Source: Cyclina sinensis (taxonomy: Eukaryota; Mollusca; Bivalvia; Venerida; Veneridae). From it: a stretch of DNA of 64,000 nt. Made by a program: the position numbers and the translations under genes. The number at the start of each line of letters is the position of its first letter. The stretch's first letter is position 1. This document shows positions 25,339 through 37,552 of this stretch, piece after piece. Below the pieces are notes generated by a model that searched no databases, was not told the origin of the DNA, and saw nothing but the letters and a program-made list of their open reading frames with translations. Location: positions 33,584,647 to 33,648,646 of the forward strand of contig JAAONU010000016.1 in assembly GCA_012932295.1 (NCBI GenBank), given 5' to 3'.

Positions 25339-26321
25339 TCAAATTTTAGAAACGGATATGACCTCCTTGTGCTCGGATAACCTCTTTGACTCGGGTCTGA
25401 AAGCTGAGTATGAGCTTTTTGGTGTCCCTTTTTGGTATGAGACCCCATTCCTCAGTAAGGGCAGAAGCCAGCTCAATTCTGTTTGATGGCTGACGTTGTC
25501 GTGCGGAAACACGGCGCTGCAGCATGTCCTAGGCATGTTCTATTGGGTTCATATCTGGAGACCTAGCTGGCCATTCCATACGTTCAACACCTTGCACGGT
25601 GAACTGTAGCATTGTCGTCCATAAACAAGAATTCCTGGCCGATTGCACCAGCATATGGAATGACGTGAGGTCGGAGAATCTCATCAATATAACGTCTAGC
25701 AGTAGCTGTGCCATTAACAAACACGTAAAGGTCTGTACGTCCGCCCAAACAATAACAGAGCCACTACCAAACTTGTCATGTTCGGATATGCAACACTCGC
25801 TGAAGCGCTCATTTCGCTGACCCCATACACGCCGACGTCCATCATGGAAGTCCAGGCAAAATTTGGACTCATCGGTGAATTGCATATTACAAAAGTGCCT
25901 GAGTTGCCAATAAATATGTTCTCTGGCAAATTCGAGACGGGCCGTACGGTGTCTAGACGTAAAAGGAGGACGAACCACAGGACGGAGAGCACGTAATTTA
26001 GTTTTGTGGAGTCTGTTGCGATATGTTTGTGCCGAGATTTGAACACCGGAAGCAGTTTGGAAGTCTCTATTTAGAGCAACAGTCAGACCTGTGGCATTTT
26101 GCCAGGACAACGATGGCACGGTCTTCCCAAGCGGATGTTGACCTTGGACGTCCACTCTGAGGACGTCTGGCGACGGCGCATGTATTCAGGTACTTGTGCC
26201 AAAGTCGTTGGATTACACTTTGGCTAACTACATGCTCATAGGCCACCTCGCGACGACCGACTGCTCTTGCTGCCTCAGCCTCTGACATGTGTCTTCTAGG
26301 CATCAGAGATTCTTCACACAA
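25339..26321 (-). pseudogene. Tc1-like DDE transposase remnant B
   Basis: Minus-strand text covers a full transposase in three pieces: an N-terminal helix-turn-helix (MPRRHMSEAEAARAVGRRE, then SGRPRS) at 26067-26321; a core at 25529-26155 with FTDESKFCLDFHDGRRRVWG and SPDMNPIEHA (the E of DD34E); and a C-terminus in another frame (RAQGGHIRF ending near 25350). The second Asp region (MDDNATVH) is out of frame in the core ORF. At least two frameshifts. The terminal inverted repeats could not be matched, so at least one end is probably lost. Confidence 0.8.
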
Positions 26322-27860
26322 ATCAGTTAGATAGTGTAACAGATGATTCGAATCAAAAATTCAAATAAAAACCTGCTCATGTCACGTTGACTTTATTCTA
26401 CACATTTGATTTTCACTTGATTTTGAGGGGTGGGTGTGCTCGCACGGACCTGCACGGGATAATTGAGCTGATACGGGTAGATAAGCATATATACATAAGA
26501 ACTGGTGTGTCTAAAGCAAAGCACAATTTAACTTTTACATGAACATTTTTGCGTATAAAAAATCTATGAATCTAGGCTTTGACCCTTAATTTATTTTGTT
26601 GAGTGTATATGCTCTATTAAGACAGGCCTGTCTGAAAATGTTCCCTCATCAGAAATCAGTCTGGGTTACGTGTGGTTGTTACGCCTGTGGTTATTAAGTT
26701 TGTTCTCTATTTTGAATTTCTTTTGAAAATTCGGATGCTCATTTGAAGAGATCAAATCAAAAGCGCATACTTGATCGAATTCATTTTATTAGGTATTTAA
26801 AGACATACAGCAATACTTAATTTGGTCCTAATGTTACAATTCAAGCAACCCCGAGCCTAATCCATTTGGGCAAATTTTCACTGTACATGATACACTCTAG
26901 CACCAAGTACGCCAGAAAATGATTATTTTAGATGTTCACCAGAATTCGAAAACTCTATCCATATACTTTGTACGTAACCCTATCCATACAGAACAAAACC
27001 TTTTAGGGACAGGAAGAATTACTGATTATGTGGGAACATTAAAGGAGACCTATGATATATTTTTCTCGAGAAATATATCAAAACGGGTAGGATTCGCTAA
27101 TTATTCTCTTGTTTCCATCGGCTTTAACTCGAGGATTCGAAATTTGTGACCGCTGCAAGTAAACCACGTTTGATGGACAACAAGGTACCTAAAAATCGGA
27201 AAGTCGAACACTGGTTTCGAAAAGAAAAAACGTTTCAAAATACCTGTTCAAATCACGCCATTCACCATATTTTCATAAACTCTTTCCAAACAAACCGTCA
27301 CGTGATCATAATCCCTGTAAGGTCATGCAATTTGACAACTCGCAATGTTATCTTTACTTCTTACCATATAAGCTTGTTTACAGTGTTATGTCTGTTTCAT
27401 TATGGTTTCTTGTATACTCACATCTGAGTGAAAAGATGATATGGTTATTAAATAAGATAATAACGAACTGACCTAAAAGTATGACTTTGAACAAGTTAAT
27501 ACTGTATGTGAAAATATGAACATACATGTTTGACAGGATAATACGAAGAGCAGACAAAATAGGTAAGCCAGTTGACATATTAACTCTATTTCAAATAAGT
27601 TGTTACTGTACCTAAACATAAAAAGATATCCGTTTGACAAAATGATATAGTAAGTTGATAAGTAGGCAAGTTAATGCTGTAATTTAATTTAATAGTATGT
27701 CTGTTTACAAGTTAATACGGTGATTAAACAAGAAAGCATAAAGATAACAGAAAACATAATATGACTCTCAATAAGCTAGTGCTGTATGGTCAACATAATA
27801 ACTTATCCGTTTGAGAAGATAACAGAGTAAAAAATCAAAATCAGACAAATTCTTAATACT
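26322..27860. other. Non-coding, no gene recognised
   Basis: ORFs at 26919-27149 and 27146-27427 have no recognisable domains. A short palindrome, GATATATTTTTCTCGAGAAA/TATATC, lies at 27054-27079. Confidence 0.45.
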
Positions 27861-27861
27861 T

Positions 27862-29915
27862 AGTCATGGTTGATACACTAACTTTCTTAATACATATTCA
27901 TGGTTGATATACTTAATTTCTTAATACATAGTCATGGATGATACACTTAATTTCTTAATGCACAGTCATGGTTGATACGTTTAATTTCTTAATACATAGT
28001 CCTGGTTGATACACTTACTTTCTTATTACATAGTCCTGGTTGATACACTTAATTTCTTAATGCATAGTCATGGTTGATTGACTTAATTTCTTAATACATA
28101 TTTATGGTTGATACACTTAATTTCTCAACACATAATCATGGTTGATACACTTGATTTCTTAACACATAGTCATAGTTGATACATTTACTTTCTTAACACA
28201 TAGTCCTGGTTGATATACTTAATTTCTTAAAACATAGTCCTGGTTGATACACTTACTTTCTGAACACATAGACCTGGTTGATACACTTAATTTCTTAATT
28301 CATAGTCATGGTTGATACACTCACTTTCTAAACACATAGTCCTGGTTGATATACTTGATTTCTTAACACATAGTCATGGTTGATACATTTACTTTCTTAA
28401 CACATAGTCCTGGTTGATACACTTAATTTCTTAATACATAGTCATGGTTGATACACTTACTTTCTGAATACATAGTCCTGGTCGATACACTTAATTTCTT
28501 TATACATAGTCATGATTTCTTAATACATATTTATGGTTGATACACTTAATTTCTTAATACTTAGTCCATGTTGATACACTTAATTTCTTAACACATAGTC
28601 CTGGTTGATACACTTAATTTCTTAATACTTAGTCCATGTTGATACACTTAATTTCTTAACACATAGTCCTGGTTGATACATTTAATTTCTAATCACATGG
28701 TCATGGTTGATACGTTTAATTTCTTAATACATAGTCCTGGTCGATACACTTAATTTCTTTATACATAGTCATGGTTGATACACTTAATTTCTCAACACAT
28801 AGTCATGGTTGATATACTTGATTTCTTAACACATAGTCATGGTTGATACACTTACTTTCTTAACACATAGTCCTGGTTGATACACTTAATTTCTTAATAC
28901 ATAGTCATGGTTGATACACTTACTTTCTGAATACATAGTCCTGGTCGATACACTTAATTTCTTTATACATAGTCATGGTTGATACACTTACTTTCTAAAC
29001 ACATAGTCCTGGTTGATATACTTAATTTCTTAATACATAGTCCTGGTTGATACACTTAATTTCTTAATACATATTTATGGTTGATATACTTAATTTCTTA
29101 ATACATAGTCCATGTTGATACACTTACTTTCTGAACACATAGTCCTGGTTGATACGCTTAATTTCTTAACACATGGTCATGGTTGATACACTTAATTTCT
29201 TAATACATAGTCCTGGTTGATACACTTGATTTCTTAACGCATAGTCTTGGTTCCCTTTTCTTTCTAAACACATAGTCCTGGTTGATACACTTAATTTCTT
29301 AATACATAGTCATAGTTGATACACTTACTTTCTAAACACATAGACCTGGTTGATACACTTAATTTCTTAACTACATAGTCATGATTGATACACTTACTTT
29401 CTAAACACATAGTCCTGGTTGATACACTTAATTTCTTGACACATGGTCCTGGTTGATACACTTAATTCCTTAATACATAGTCATGGTTGATACACTTAAT
29501 TTCTTCATACATATTCATTGTTGATACACTTAATTTCTTAATACATAGTCCTGGTTGATACACTTAATTTCTTAATACATAGTCATGGTTGATTGACTTA
29601 ATTTCTTAATACATAGTCATGTTTGATACACTTAATTTCTTAATACATAGTCTTGGTTGATACACCTAATATCGTAATACATAGTCCTGGTTGATACACT
29701 TACTTTCTTAACACATAGTCCTGGTTGATACACTAAATTTCTTAATACATGATCATGGCTGATACACATACTTTCTTAATACATAGTCCTGGTTCATACA
29801 CTTAATTTCTTAATACATAGTCCTGGTTGATACACTTACTTTCTTAATACATAGTCCTGGTTCGTACACTTAATTTCTTAATACATAGAGAGTTATGTAA
29901 GTCATAGCTTATACA
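27862..29915 (+). repeat. 34-bp minisatellite, about 60 copies
   Basis: The consensus is CATAGTCATGGTTGATACAC followed by TTAATTTCTTAATA. Copies drift at fixed positions: AATTTC versus ACTTTC, AATACATAG versus AACACATAG, CATGG versus CCTGG. In several stretches the two classes alternate, giving a 68-bp dimer. There is no unique spacer between copies, so it is not a CRISPR array. Confidence 0.95.
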
Positions 29916-30124
29916 CTTTATTTCTAAATGTTTGTATGCTATTTAGGCAGAGTTGTCAGATTTTGTTGTACATATTTTCGAAATAATTTAACATGCAATT
30001 ATGAATTTAAAAGGAACATTCAATTTTATCTGCGGTTTTATTCACATCGATGCTATTAATTGTTCGCCGTAACATGTTTGCCATGTCAGATATTGTTATG
30101 AAACAGTTTCTGTGAAAGCATATA

Positions 30125-31060
30125 CACTAGCGGAAAAAAAGAAAATGTGCATGTGTAAAATATTCATGTATCGCTAAATTGTATTAAATTAAGCTTGAAA
30201 GCTTACATAGATAAGTTGTGTATCCCTCTCATTCATTTACACTGGTCAGCGCATGTGTTGCACTGGTAGTTTGTCTTTCTGCCCAACCTCTTCGTTTTCA
30301 CGTTTTTTTTTTCGGCCAGCAGTCAATCGTAAACACTTTTATCGTGTAAACCTGTATAAGAGCATGTGACCTGTAAGACACAAAACCAGCGTAATTTTGA
30401 AAAACGTCTTTGATACGCCATGTCAAGGTTGAATGAAACTGACAGATGCCGTGCCGTAAGCATAATCGAAGCTGGTATACGTCATGCTGACGTTGCCAGA
30501 CAATTTGGTGTGTACTCGAATAGACGCCTTGTGGAGATGGTACCAACAGTTCGAGACCATCAGAGATCGGTCTCGGACGTCCACGCATAACGTCTAATTG
30601 CCAGGATACGTACATCCGGGTCGTTCATCTCCCTGAACGAATCAGAACTGCCTCTTTGACGGCTAGAAGTATTCCTGGCTTTAGAGGAATTAGCGTCGCT
30701 TACGCCGCCTCCAAAATCAGCCGTTGACGTTGCCTGACCTATCACGTGCGCATGTGAGAATATGGAATGGTATTCCCCAGGCATTTTTCAGCACACTTGT
30801 CATATCAATAAGGCGTTGTTGTCAAGCATGCATCGATTCCAATGGTGGACATACACGATATTAATGAGATGAACTTTGTGTAGAGAACGTCTCTGTAAAC
30901 TGATCTCTATCCAAGACGCTGCAGATACAATAACCATATCAGTTGAGCTGGTGTTAAATAAAGGTCAGATAAAACCCTGTTCAAAATTTTTGGCGATTTC
31001 TTATATATCTCCTAAGTTAGAGCATATTATACCCATGCACAGTTTCTTTTTTTCCGCCAG
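30125..31060 (+). mobile_element. Defective Tc1-like element C
   Basis: Terminal inverted repeats CACTAGCGGAAAAAAAGAAA (left) and its near-complement ending TTTCCGCCAG (right) lie next to TA dinucleotides. The length of about 0.94 kb is too short for a full transposase. The ends resemble those of the intact element at 38.6 kb (CTRRCGGAAAAA ... CTGTGCA), so it is probably an internally deleted relative. Confidence 0.7.
30420..30600 (+). pseudogene. N-terminal scrap of Tc1-like transposase C
   Basis: ATG at 30420 reads MSRLNETDRCRAVSIIEAG, then HADVARQFGV, the first helix-turn-helix of a Tc1-like transposase. It matches MPRISENDRLRAVGMLQAG and AVAQRFGVHR in the intact copy at 38.8-39.8 kb. The frame then breaks. 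Dead. Confidence 0.65.
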
Positions 31061-32496
31061 TACATGAGCCTTGTCGTTCGATTATCAACAATTGCGTCAA
31101 AGTTTTCACTTTCAGATAATAGACTGTTTTGAAATTACTTTTTGTATACTTTTTATTTAACTGTGAATACCATGTTGTACACTAATAGTGGAATAAACAA
31201 TGCATATATAACATTCTTTAAATATTTTTGCATCATAGACGTCATGCCACGTCATATGCAACACGCATTATATTTACTAGGCTGTTACGTGATTCAGATA
31301 AGTAATTCAGCAGGGCCGGATCCAGAAATTTCTGACTGGGGGGCTTAGGGGAAGGTACGGAAGAGGGGACCCCCTTCCGTAAGGGGGGTTTGGGGGCCTC
31401 CTCAAAGAACATTTTCTAAAAAGGTGGAGTAAATGGCTCATTTTGGTGCATTTTAGGCATAAAAATTATAATGAAATTTGTGTGAGAATTTAGAAGAAAT
31501 ATACTGGTATTCTCTTAGTCTCCTCGCAGTGATCTCCCCTTTATTCTGTGGAAAGATCTTTGCAGACACGCGGTTAACCTTAGCTGGATTTCAGCTATAT
31601 ACAAGAAAAGAATAGATGCAAAGCATCAAAGGGCGTCCAAAGGAATGTCTAAAAGCAAGAAATGCAGCAAGAGACAATGAACTAGTAGACATCTGATGAT
31701 CAGATATATTCTTATAAACTTTTCAATGGTTAATTTGGATTCGCCAGGTTTGTAGGTAGATGAATGGGCAAACGAAATACATAATAACACACTAGTTGTT
31801 CATCCTGAACTTTGGTTGGTTTGCTAGAGATTAGAATATCAAATGTATCTTCTTTGGAACATACAAAACAGTAGTCAAAATGTACTAAGTATGTTTAATG
31901 CCAAATTTAAAAAATGGTTTCTATTAATACTGGAAGTAGAACACACACTGAAATGAAACATATAGGACGAATGTCAGTGACGAAATTCAGGACTTTTTTG
32001 TAATAATTGCCAACAAAAATGATGGTACATTAAAATATCAAGAATAAATTTGCATGGCATGTTGATATGGTGAATCATTATTTATCAATTCAAGGGAAGA
32101 CTGACTTTTAGACAGGTATGAGGAAAATGTCAAGAACTATTATAACACAGCCATATAGTGAAAAATGGGCATTTTTCTGAAGTGCTGTTTGATGGGAAAA
32201 ACATGTTTGTTATGAACTGTAGGGGGTCACAGCATGTGTACAAGATTCATTTTGGGGCAAGAACCGCTCTACTGCATCCAAGTGTCTGTGCATAAAATCG
32301 ATAGCCTTGAAAAAAAAATGGAATCAACTTCTTGCGGCGAAAATTCGGGTCGATTTAGATATTCACGGTTAAAAAATGTCAGAAGTGCAATAAGGGCCAT
32401 AGCTGTGCATTGCATGCCGCTAAATGGACTAAAAATATGGCAACCTTGATGCATATTTCCTAAAAAAACCTCTTACTGTTTCGACTCTAAGCTGCT

Positions 32497-33115
32497 GCAG
32501 CTCCAAAAAATAGCGGGATATTGAAATCACGGGACAGTCTCGACCAATCGTAAAATATATATAGACTGTTTCTAGTCTTTCATTGCGCTGACCTCGGGAA
32601 CGAAACACCAAAAAACGAAGTGCGCGATTAATTAACCGTATATAATAACAGTTCGTAATATGAAATGGCAAAGGTTTATTTATTATCTAAAATTTTTTTT
32701 TTATAAATAAATTTGTAAAAAGTGCAATTTATTGTTGAATATGTTTGCATTCATTTCTTTTCCTGCAAAATTCTCGTTCGTTATTCATAACCATATAGCT
32801 CCAAAAAATGGCGGGATATTGAAATCACGTGACTGTCTCGACCAATCGTAAAATATATATAGACTTTTTCTAGCCTTTCACTGCGCTGACCTCGTGAACC
32901 AAACACCAAAAAACGAAGTGCGCGATTAATTAACCGGAAAGAACCTACGGAAACAGATATGATAATAATATCATTATAACAGTTCGTAATAAGAAATGGC
33001 TAAGGTTTATTTATTATCTTGAATATTTTTTTTTATAAATAAATTTGTAAAAAGTGCAATTTATTGTTAAATATGTTTGCATTTCATTTCATTTCCTGCA
33101 AAATTCTCCAGTTCG
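32497..33115 (+). repeat. Two tandem ~305-bp units with CCAAT and TATATATA motifs
   Basis: AGCTCCAAAAAATRGCGGGA starts each copy (about 32499 and 32801). Each contains GACCAATCGTAAAATATATA, TAGACT, then GAAGTGCGCGATTAATTAACCG and a shared AT-rich tail. Promoter-like spacing (CCAAT about 10 bp from a TATA tract) is present in both; function is unknown. Confidence 0.75.
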
Positions 33116-33540
33116 CTATTCATAACCATATCGCGACATGAATGACAGTCAATAACAACAACTACCCTTTCACAAAATCTGAACTCATTCCATAAAGGGC
33201 GTCGCGCTTCGGCGCGGACGCGAATAACATGTATGAACTTTTTTTTAAGAATTTATTTTTTTCTCTGTTCGGTTTACTTACAATTGGAATTGCATCGATT
33301 AAACATGCCTGGGTGTTATGAAATTTAAAAAAAATGTAACTTTGAAAAAAGTTTAAAATTTTGTTTATTTACTTTCGACCATCACCACGTGACATGACTG
33401 TCGACAGTGATTACTGTACTGAAAGTATGGAAGGAAAGTAACCGCTGTGTGGAGTTTGTACCATTCGGAAGACCTCGGGCGACTTCAATAAGTCTTTATA
33501 CGAAGTTGTCGGAAAAGGCGAAGTTGTTACGATTGGAGTT

Positions 33541-33576
33541 TGCACAATATCATCAGGCAACTGATGATATTGTGCA
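33541..33576. repeat. Perfect 15-bp-arm hairpin
   Basis: TGCACAATATCATCA, loop GGCAAC, TGATGATATTGTGCA. It lies within the hAT-like element. Confidence 0.9.
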
Positions 33577-33875
33577 GACGCTAATTTAACAACTTTATCA
33601 AATACGTCAAGGTTACTAGAAGCTTGAAAACTATACATCATAATCAGTCTGGAGAACTCTCGGATAATCCGTGCCACTGAATATACGGTACATTGTGTAA
33701 TATACATGGCTATAAAGTTGCGAACTCGTTATCAGTTGTTACGCAATATTGCATGACTATTGCAAATTGAAAGGTTGACTGTGTTTCTGTTACGAGGTGA
33801 AAATAGCTGGAAAAAATGTTTTAGAGTCTTTAAAAATGAGCCCGTTTATTTTTTTTTACAAACGGGCCAGCTGGC

Positions 33876-33922
33876 GGGGGGGGGGGGGGGGGCGTGGGCC
33901 CCATAAGCCCCCCCCCCCCCCA
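33876..33922. repeat. Facing G- and C-homopolymer tracts
   Basis: A G run of about 16 is followed, after CGTGGGCCCCATAAG, by a C run of about 14. The pair can form a hairpin or a G-quadruplex. It lies just inside the right end of the hAT-like element. Confidence 0.85.
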
Positions 33923-34108
33923 GGTAAATCCGGGCCTGTTCAGTAACCGTTGAGCATTTAACTCGCTTTTTTTCAGTGACAGTAATTTATTGTAAAGATA
34001 TAAATATAATTACGTTGATACGACGAAAGTTTCCCACCCAAAAACAAGCAAAGTAGTCATGTAGAATAGATATATGTTTTTATTAAGGCATATGTTTTAT
34101 TGATGCAG

Positions 34109-34201
34109 GAATGAGTATGATAGCTGAGAGATACAAAGAGGACAACGAGAGAAGCCGAGCTATGGGTATTGCCATGGGAGGTTACGCTGCCGGTATTCTC
34201 G
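34109..34201 (+). CDS. VMAT-like: SLC18/VMAT-like transporter exon (loop 4-5 and start of TM5)
   Basis: Acceptor TTGATGCAG precedes, donor GGTAAGAAG follows. The exon enters in phase 1 and leaves in phase 1. It reads (G)MSMIAERYKEDNERSRAMG followed by IAMGGYAAGIL. This is the cytosolic loop after TM4 and the start of TM5 of vesicular amine/acetylcholine transporters, with the conserved Glu-Arg/Asp-Arg region. The SLC18 family exchanges lumenal protons for cytosolic monoamines in synaptic vesicles and belongs to the major facilitator superfamily. The preceding exon is not recognised within the window. The downstream partner is 14.3 kb away. Confidence 0.85.
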
Positions 34202-34788
34202 GTAAGAAGTTCAACGAATCAGTATTTTATTCTTTAGCGTATGCAAAAATGCGCGTACTAGGTAACACAATATCGCATTTTGGACATCCAATAAAATGAT
34301 GCCATGGTCTCTGTTAGTGACAATATAGTCGCCTAACAAAACATTTGAATATGTTTTATTTTGATTCGCTTGCTATTTGATTATTTTACACATCACCTTC
34401 TTCCAAATATTAGGGAAAATATGTATTTTCGATCTTGTCTTTAACGGTTATTTACTCAGAGGGAGGAACGTAAGGTGTGCCGATGAGTTTTGAGGAATTT
34501 TTAACTTGGTACTCAGTTTAACTTAAATACTTCTGCCAAATGACTACATTCTTTCAGATCTAGAGTTTATAAGCTTTCTTGACTCTACTTTAAATTCCTA
34601 CGTTTCGGAATAAAAAAGTTTCACAGAGACAACCGTTGACATACTTCTATTTACAGAATGTTTTTTCATATTTGTTTTTGTCATTTCTATTAAGTAAATT
34701 CGTTACATGCAACTGTTCGCCTAAAAATTTGAGAAAAATATGGTTAGACTCAGTTTTCAGATGCCTTTTTCTTCCATGTAAAGGTATA

Positions 34789-36144
34789 CTACTCAACTTT
34801 TGCTAAGCAGCAAAAGTTTTTTATTTTTAGTGGGACCAGAGACACATTATTGTCCTGATACACCAACATTACAAATTTATGGTCATTCAAAGGTCAGACT
34901 TTTTTACATTGGTCACTTTGACATGGCAAACCCTATGATAAGACGGCATTTGAGTGAAGCAGAGATGTGGAGGGCTGTAAGGATGATAGAACAGGAAGCC
35001 ACACACCGTGAGGTTGGTGTGGTGCTTAGTATACACCACACCATCATCACCAGAGCCTGGGCAAGGTACCAGCAGTATGGTACACCGGTCAAAAGGTCTG
35101 GCGGAGGCAGACAAAGGGTGACAGTAGTGGCCCAAGACCAGTTCTTGATTATCCAGTCCCGTCGAAGACGATTTGCAACAGCAACGCATCTTCGTATTGA
35201 CCTTCTAAATGATTCTAGGGTCAATGTTTGTACTCAGACGGAACGTAGAAGGTTGTACGAGGGCAATCTGCGATCAAGAAGACCCTGTTTAAGAATTCCA
35301 TTGACTCGTCGTCACTGCCAGGCCCGTTTGGAATGGGCGAGGGAGCATTGACCAAACATGTTCTCTTCACTGATGAGTCTAGGTTTTGCCTAGACTTTAC
35401 TAACAGACGTGCGTGAGTCTGGAGAAGACCTGGGGAAAGGTTTCAACCCGCCACATCTCTGCTTCTGGGGTGGGTCGGTTATGGTGTGGGGAGACATCAG
35501 CTTGGACGGACGGACTGACCTCGTTGTGCTAAATAGAGGTACATTGACTGGTCCGCGGTACATCCATGAGATGATCGACACCCAGGTTAGGCTGTATGCC
35601 AGTTCATTTTAATGGACGATAATGCGCGTCCCCACAGGGCCCAGGTGGTCCAGACTACCTGCAGAGAGTGGGGGGGGGGGTATTGAGCGCCTTGACTCGA
35701 TCACCCGACCTAAATCCAATTGAGCACCTTTGGAATGAGCTTCAGGTACGGATATCAGCTTGCCAGGTGCAACCTAGAAGCATCCAGGAGCTTGAGGCCA
35801 TGTTAGTGCAAGAATAGGCCGCCATCCCTGCTAGAACTGTAAGAAACCTCATAAGGAGCATGAGAAGGCGTTGCCAAGCAGTTGTTGTTAGCAATGGGTC
35901 ACACACACGCTACTGAGTCTAAACTTGTTAACATTAATGGGGTTGTGAGAATTTGAAAACAAGTTGCGTGTCTAAAAAACTTGGATATAGGGGTCCTCTT
36001 CTCTGGCACATAACTTATGCAAAATCAGTAAAAAATGTTAAATTTGTCCTTCAGTCAAATTGAGTCAAACATGAAATTGACATAAAAAATCATTTGTCGA
36101 AAATATTTACACTAAAATATGTTTGCTTAGCAAAAGCTGAGTAG
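34789..36144 (+). mobile_element. Tc1-like transposon D (decayed)
   Basis: 21-bp TIRs CTACTCAACTTTTGCTAAGC (34789) and the complement ending 36144, with one mismatch, are flanked by TA. The length of 1,356 bp is typical of Tc1/mariner. Confidence 0.88.
34923..35916 (+). pseudogene. Tc1-like DDE transposase remnant D
   Basis: It starts MANPMIRRHLSEAEMWRAVR (ATG 34923), with a helix-turn-helix, a GGGRQR hook and RRHCQARLEWAREH. A stop follows at 35349-35351. In other frames come VLFTDESRFCLDF (first Asp), GSVMVWGDISLDGRTDLVV, MDDNARPHRAQV (second Asp), LNPIEHLWNELQ (Glu) and MRRRCQAVVV...HTRY with TGA at 35914-35916. All three catalytic residues are still readable, but frameshifts, a stop in the TNRRA region and a G10 run near 35671-35680 kill it. 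Confidence 0.85.
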
Positions 36145-36589
36145 TATATAATGGCCTATAAAATAGCGTTCAATCCCTTTTTCGGTACCTGACTTCTGTT
36201 TTTGCACATTTTGAGACCTGGCTCAAATGAATGGCATTGGCAATAGAATTGATAACGTATAAGATAAAACTCATGATAATTAGTTAAGTTTATACAATAG
36301 CATACAACATAGATGCTGAACAATCAAAATATGTACACGTATAATAGTTACTAAGTAGTAAAACGGAAAGAAGAAGTATAAAAGTTTCGATGGAGGTTTT
36401 GTGATAGAACACTGGATGGTTAATTGAAAATGTTGGTAATGGTTACTAGTTGAAACGTTTAGTGTTTTCTTTATATCTGTGTACTGCGTCGACAATTATA
36501 ATATTGTTTTCATATGTTAGGTTTGGTTTACCAAACAATAAAAGTTTACAATTTAATAGATGAAACTGTCGTGTTTCTACAAAAAGATC
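36145..36589. other. Non-coding intron sequence
   Basis: Nothing recognised. Confidence 0.45.
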
Positions 36590-37511
36590 ATGGTGTTCGT
36601 TTGTGTATCGACTACTGTAACAGTAAAAAAAGTAATGGTTTGCGTTTGTGTATCGACTACTGTAACAGTAAAAAAAGTAATGGTTTGCGTTTGTGTATCG
36701 ACTACTGTAACAGTAAAAAAAAGTAATGGTTTGCGTTTGTGTATCGACTACTGTAACAGTAAAAAAAGTAATGGTTTGCGTTTGTGTATCGACTACTGTA
36801 ACAGTAAAAAAAGTAATGGTTTGCGTTTGTGTATCGACTACTGTAACAGTAAAAAAAAGTAATGGTTTGCGTTTGTGTATCGACTACTGTAACAGTAAAA
36901 AAAGTAATGGTTTGCGTTTGTGTATCGACTACTGTAACAGTAAAAAAAAGTAATGGTTTGCGTTTGTGTATCGACTACTGTAACAGTAAAAAAAGTAATG
37001 GTTTGCGTTTGTGTATCGACTACTGTAACAGTAAAAAAAGTAATGGTTTGCGTTTGTGTATCGACTACTGTAACAGTAAAAAAAAGTAATGGTTTGCGTT
37101 TGTGTATCGACTACTGTAACAGTAAAAAAAGTAATGGTTTGCGTTTGTGTATCGACTACTGTAACAGTAAAAAAAAGTAATGGTTTGCGTTTGTGTATCG
37201 ACTACTGTAACAGTAAAAAAAGTAATGGTTTGCGTTTGTGTATCGACTACTGTAACAGTAAAAAAAAGTAATGGTTTGCGTTTGTGTATCGACTACTGTA
37301 ACAGTAAAAAAAAGTAATGGTTTGCGTTTGTGTATCGACTACTGTAACAGTAAAAAAAGTAATGGTTTGCGTTTGTGTATCGACTACTGTAACAGTAAAA
37401 AAAGTAATGGTTTGCGTTTGTGTATCGACTACTGTAACAGTAAAAAAAGTAATGGTTTGCGTTTGTGTATCGACTACTGTAACAGTAAAAAAAGTAATGG
37501 TTTGCGTTTTC
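36590..37511 (+). repeat. 45/46-bp minisatellite, about 20 near-identical copies
   Basis: The unit is GGTTTGCGTTTGTGTATCGA, CTACTGTAACAGT, A7 or A8, GTAAT. Copies are essentially identical except for the length of the A run. Each holds the small palindrome TACTGT-A-ACAGTA. The many overlapping ORFs here (VCVCVSTTVTVKK / NGLRLCIDYCNSKKS) are repeat artefacts. Near-identity implies recent expansion or homogenisation. Confidence 0.97.
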
Positions 37512-37552
37512 AGTTGCATGAAAGAATGGGCAAACATCATCAACAATGTGAT

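Larger units (their letters stand above)
31311..33938. mobile_element. hAT-like non-autonomous element, 2.6 kb
   Basis: The left end, CAGGGCCGGATCCAG, and the right end, complement CAGGCCCGGATTTACC, form imperfect TIRs of the CAGGG type. TTCAG flanks both ends directly (31306-31310, 33939-33943), consistent with a short target duplication. G-rich/C-rich subterminal runs follow each end. No transposase is seen. The inside contains a duplicated block with CCAAT and TATA motifs and a hairpin at 33541-33576. Superfamily assignment rests on the ends only. Confidence 0.6.

Noticed and set aside
27862..29915. CRISPR-like regular spacing of a 34-bp repeat
   Set aside because: Copies abut with no unique spacers, and the DNA is clearly eukaryotic; it is a minisatellite.
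15856..34201. Joining the MDATSATEEEQILGSSK exon directly to the VMAT-like exon
   Set aside because: The phase-1 T joined to GA gives a TGA stop, so a direct splice is impossible without intermediate exons, which were not found.
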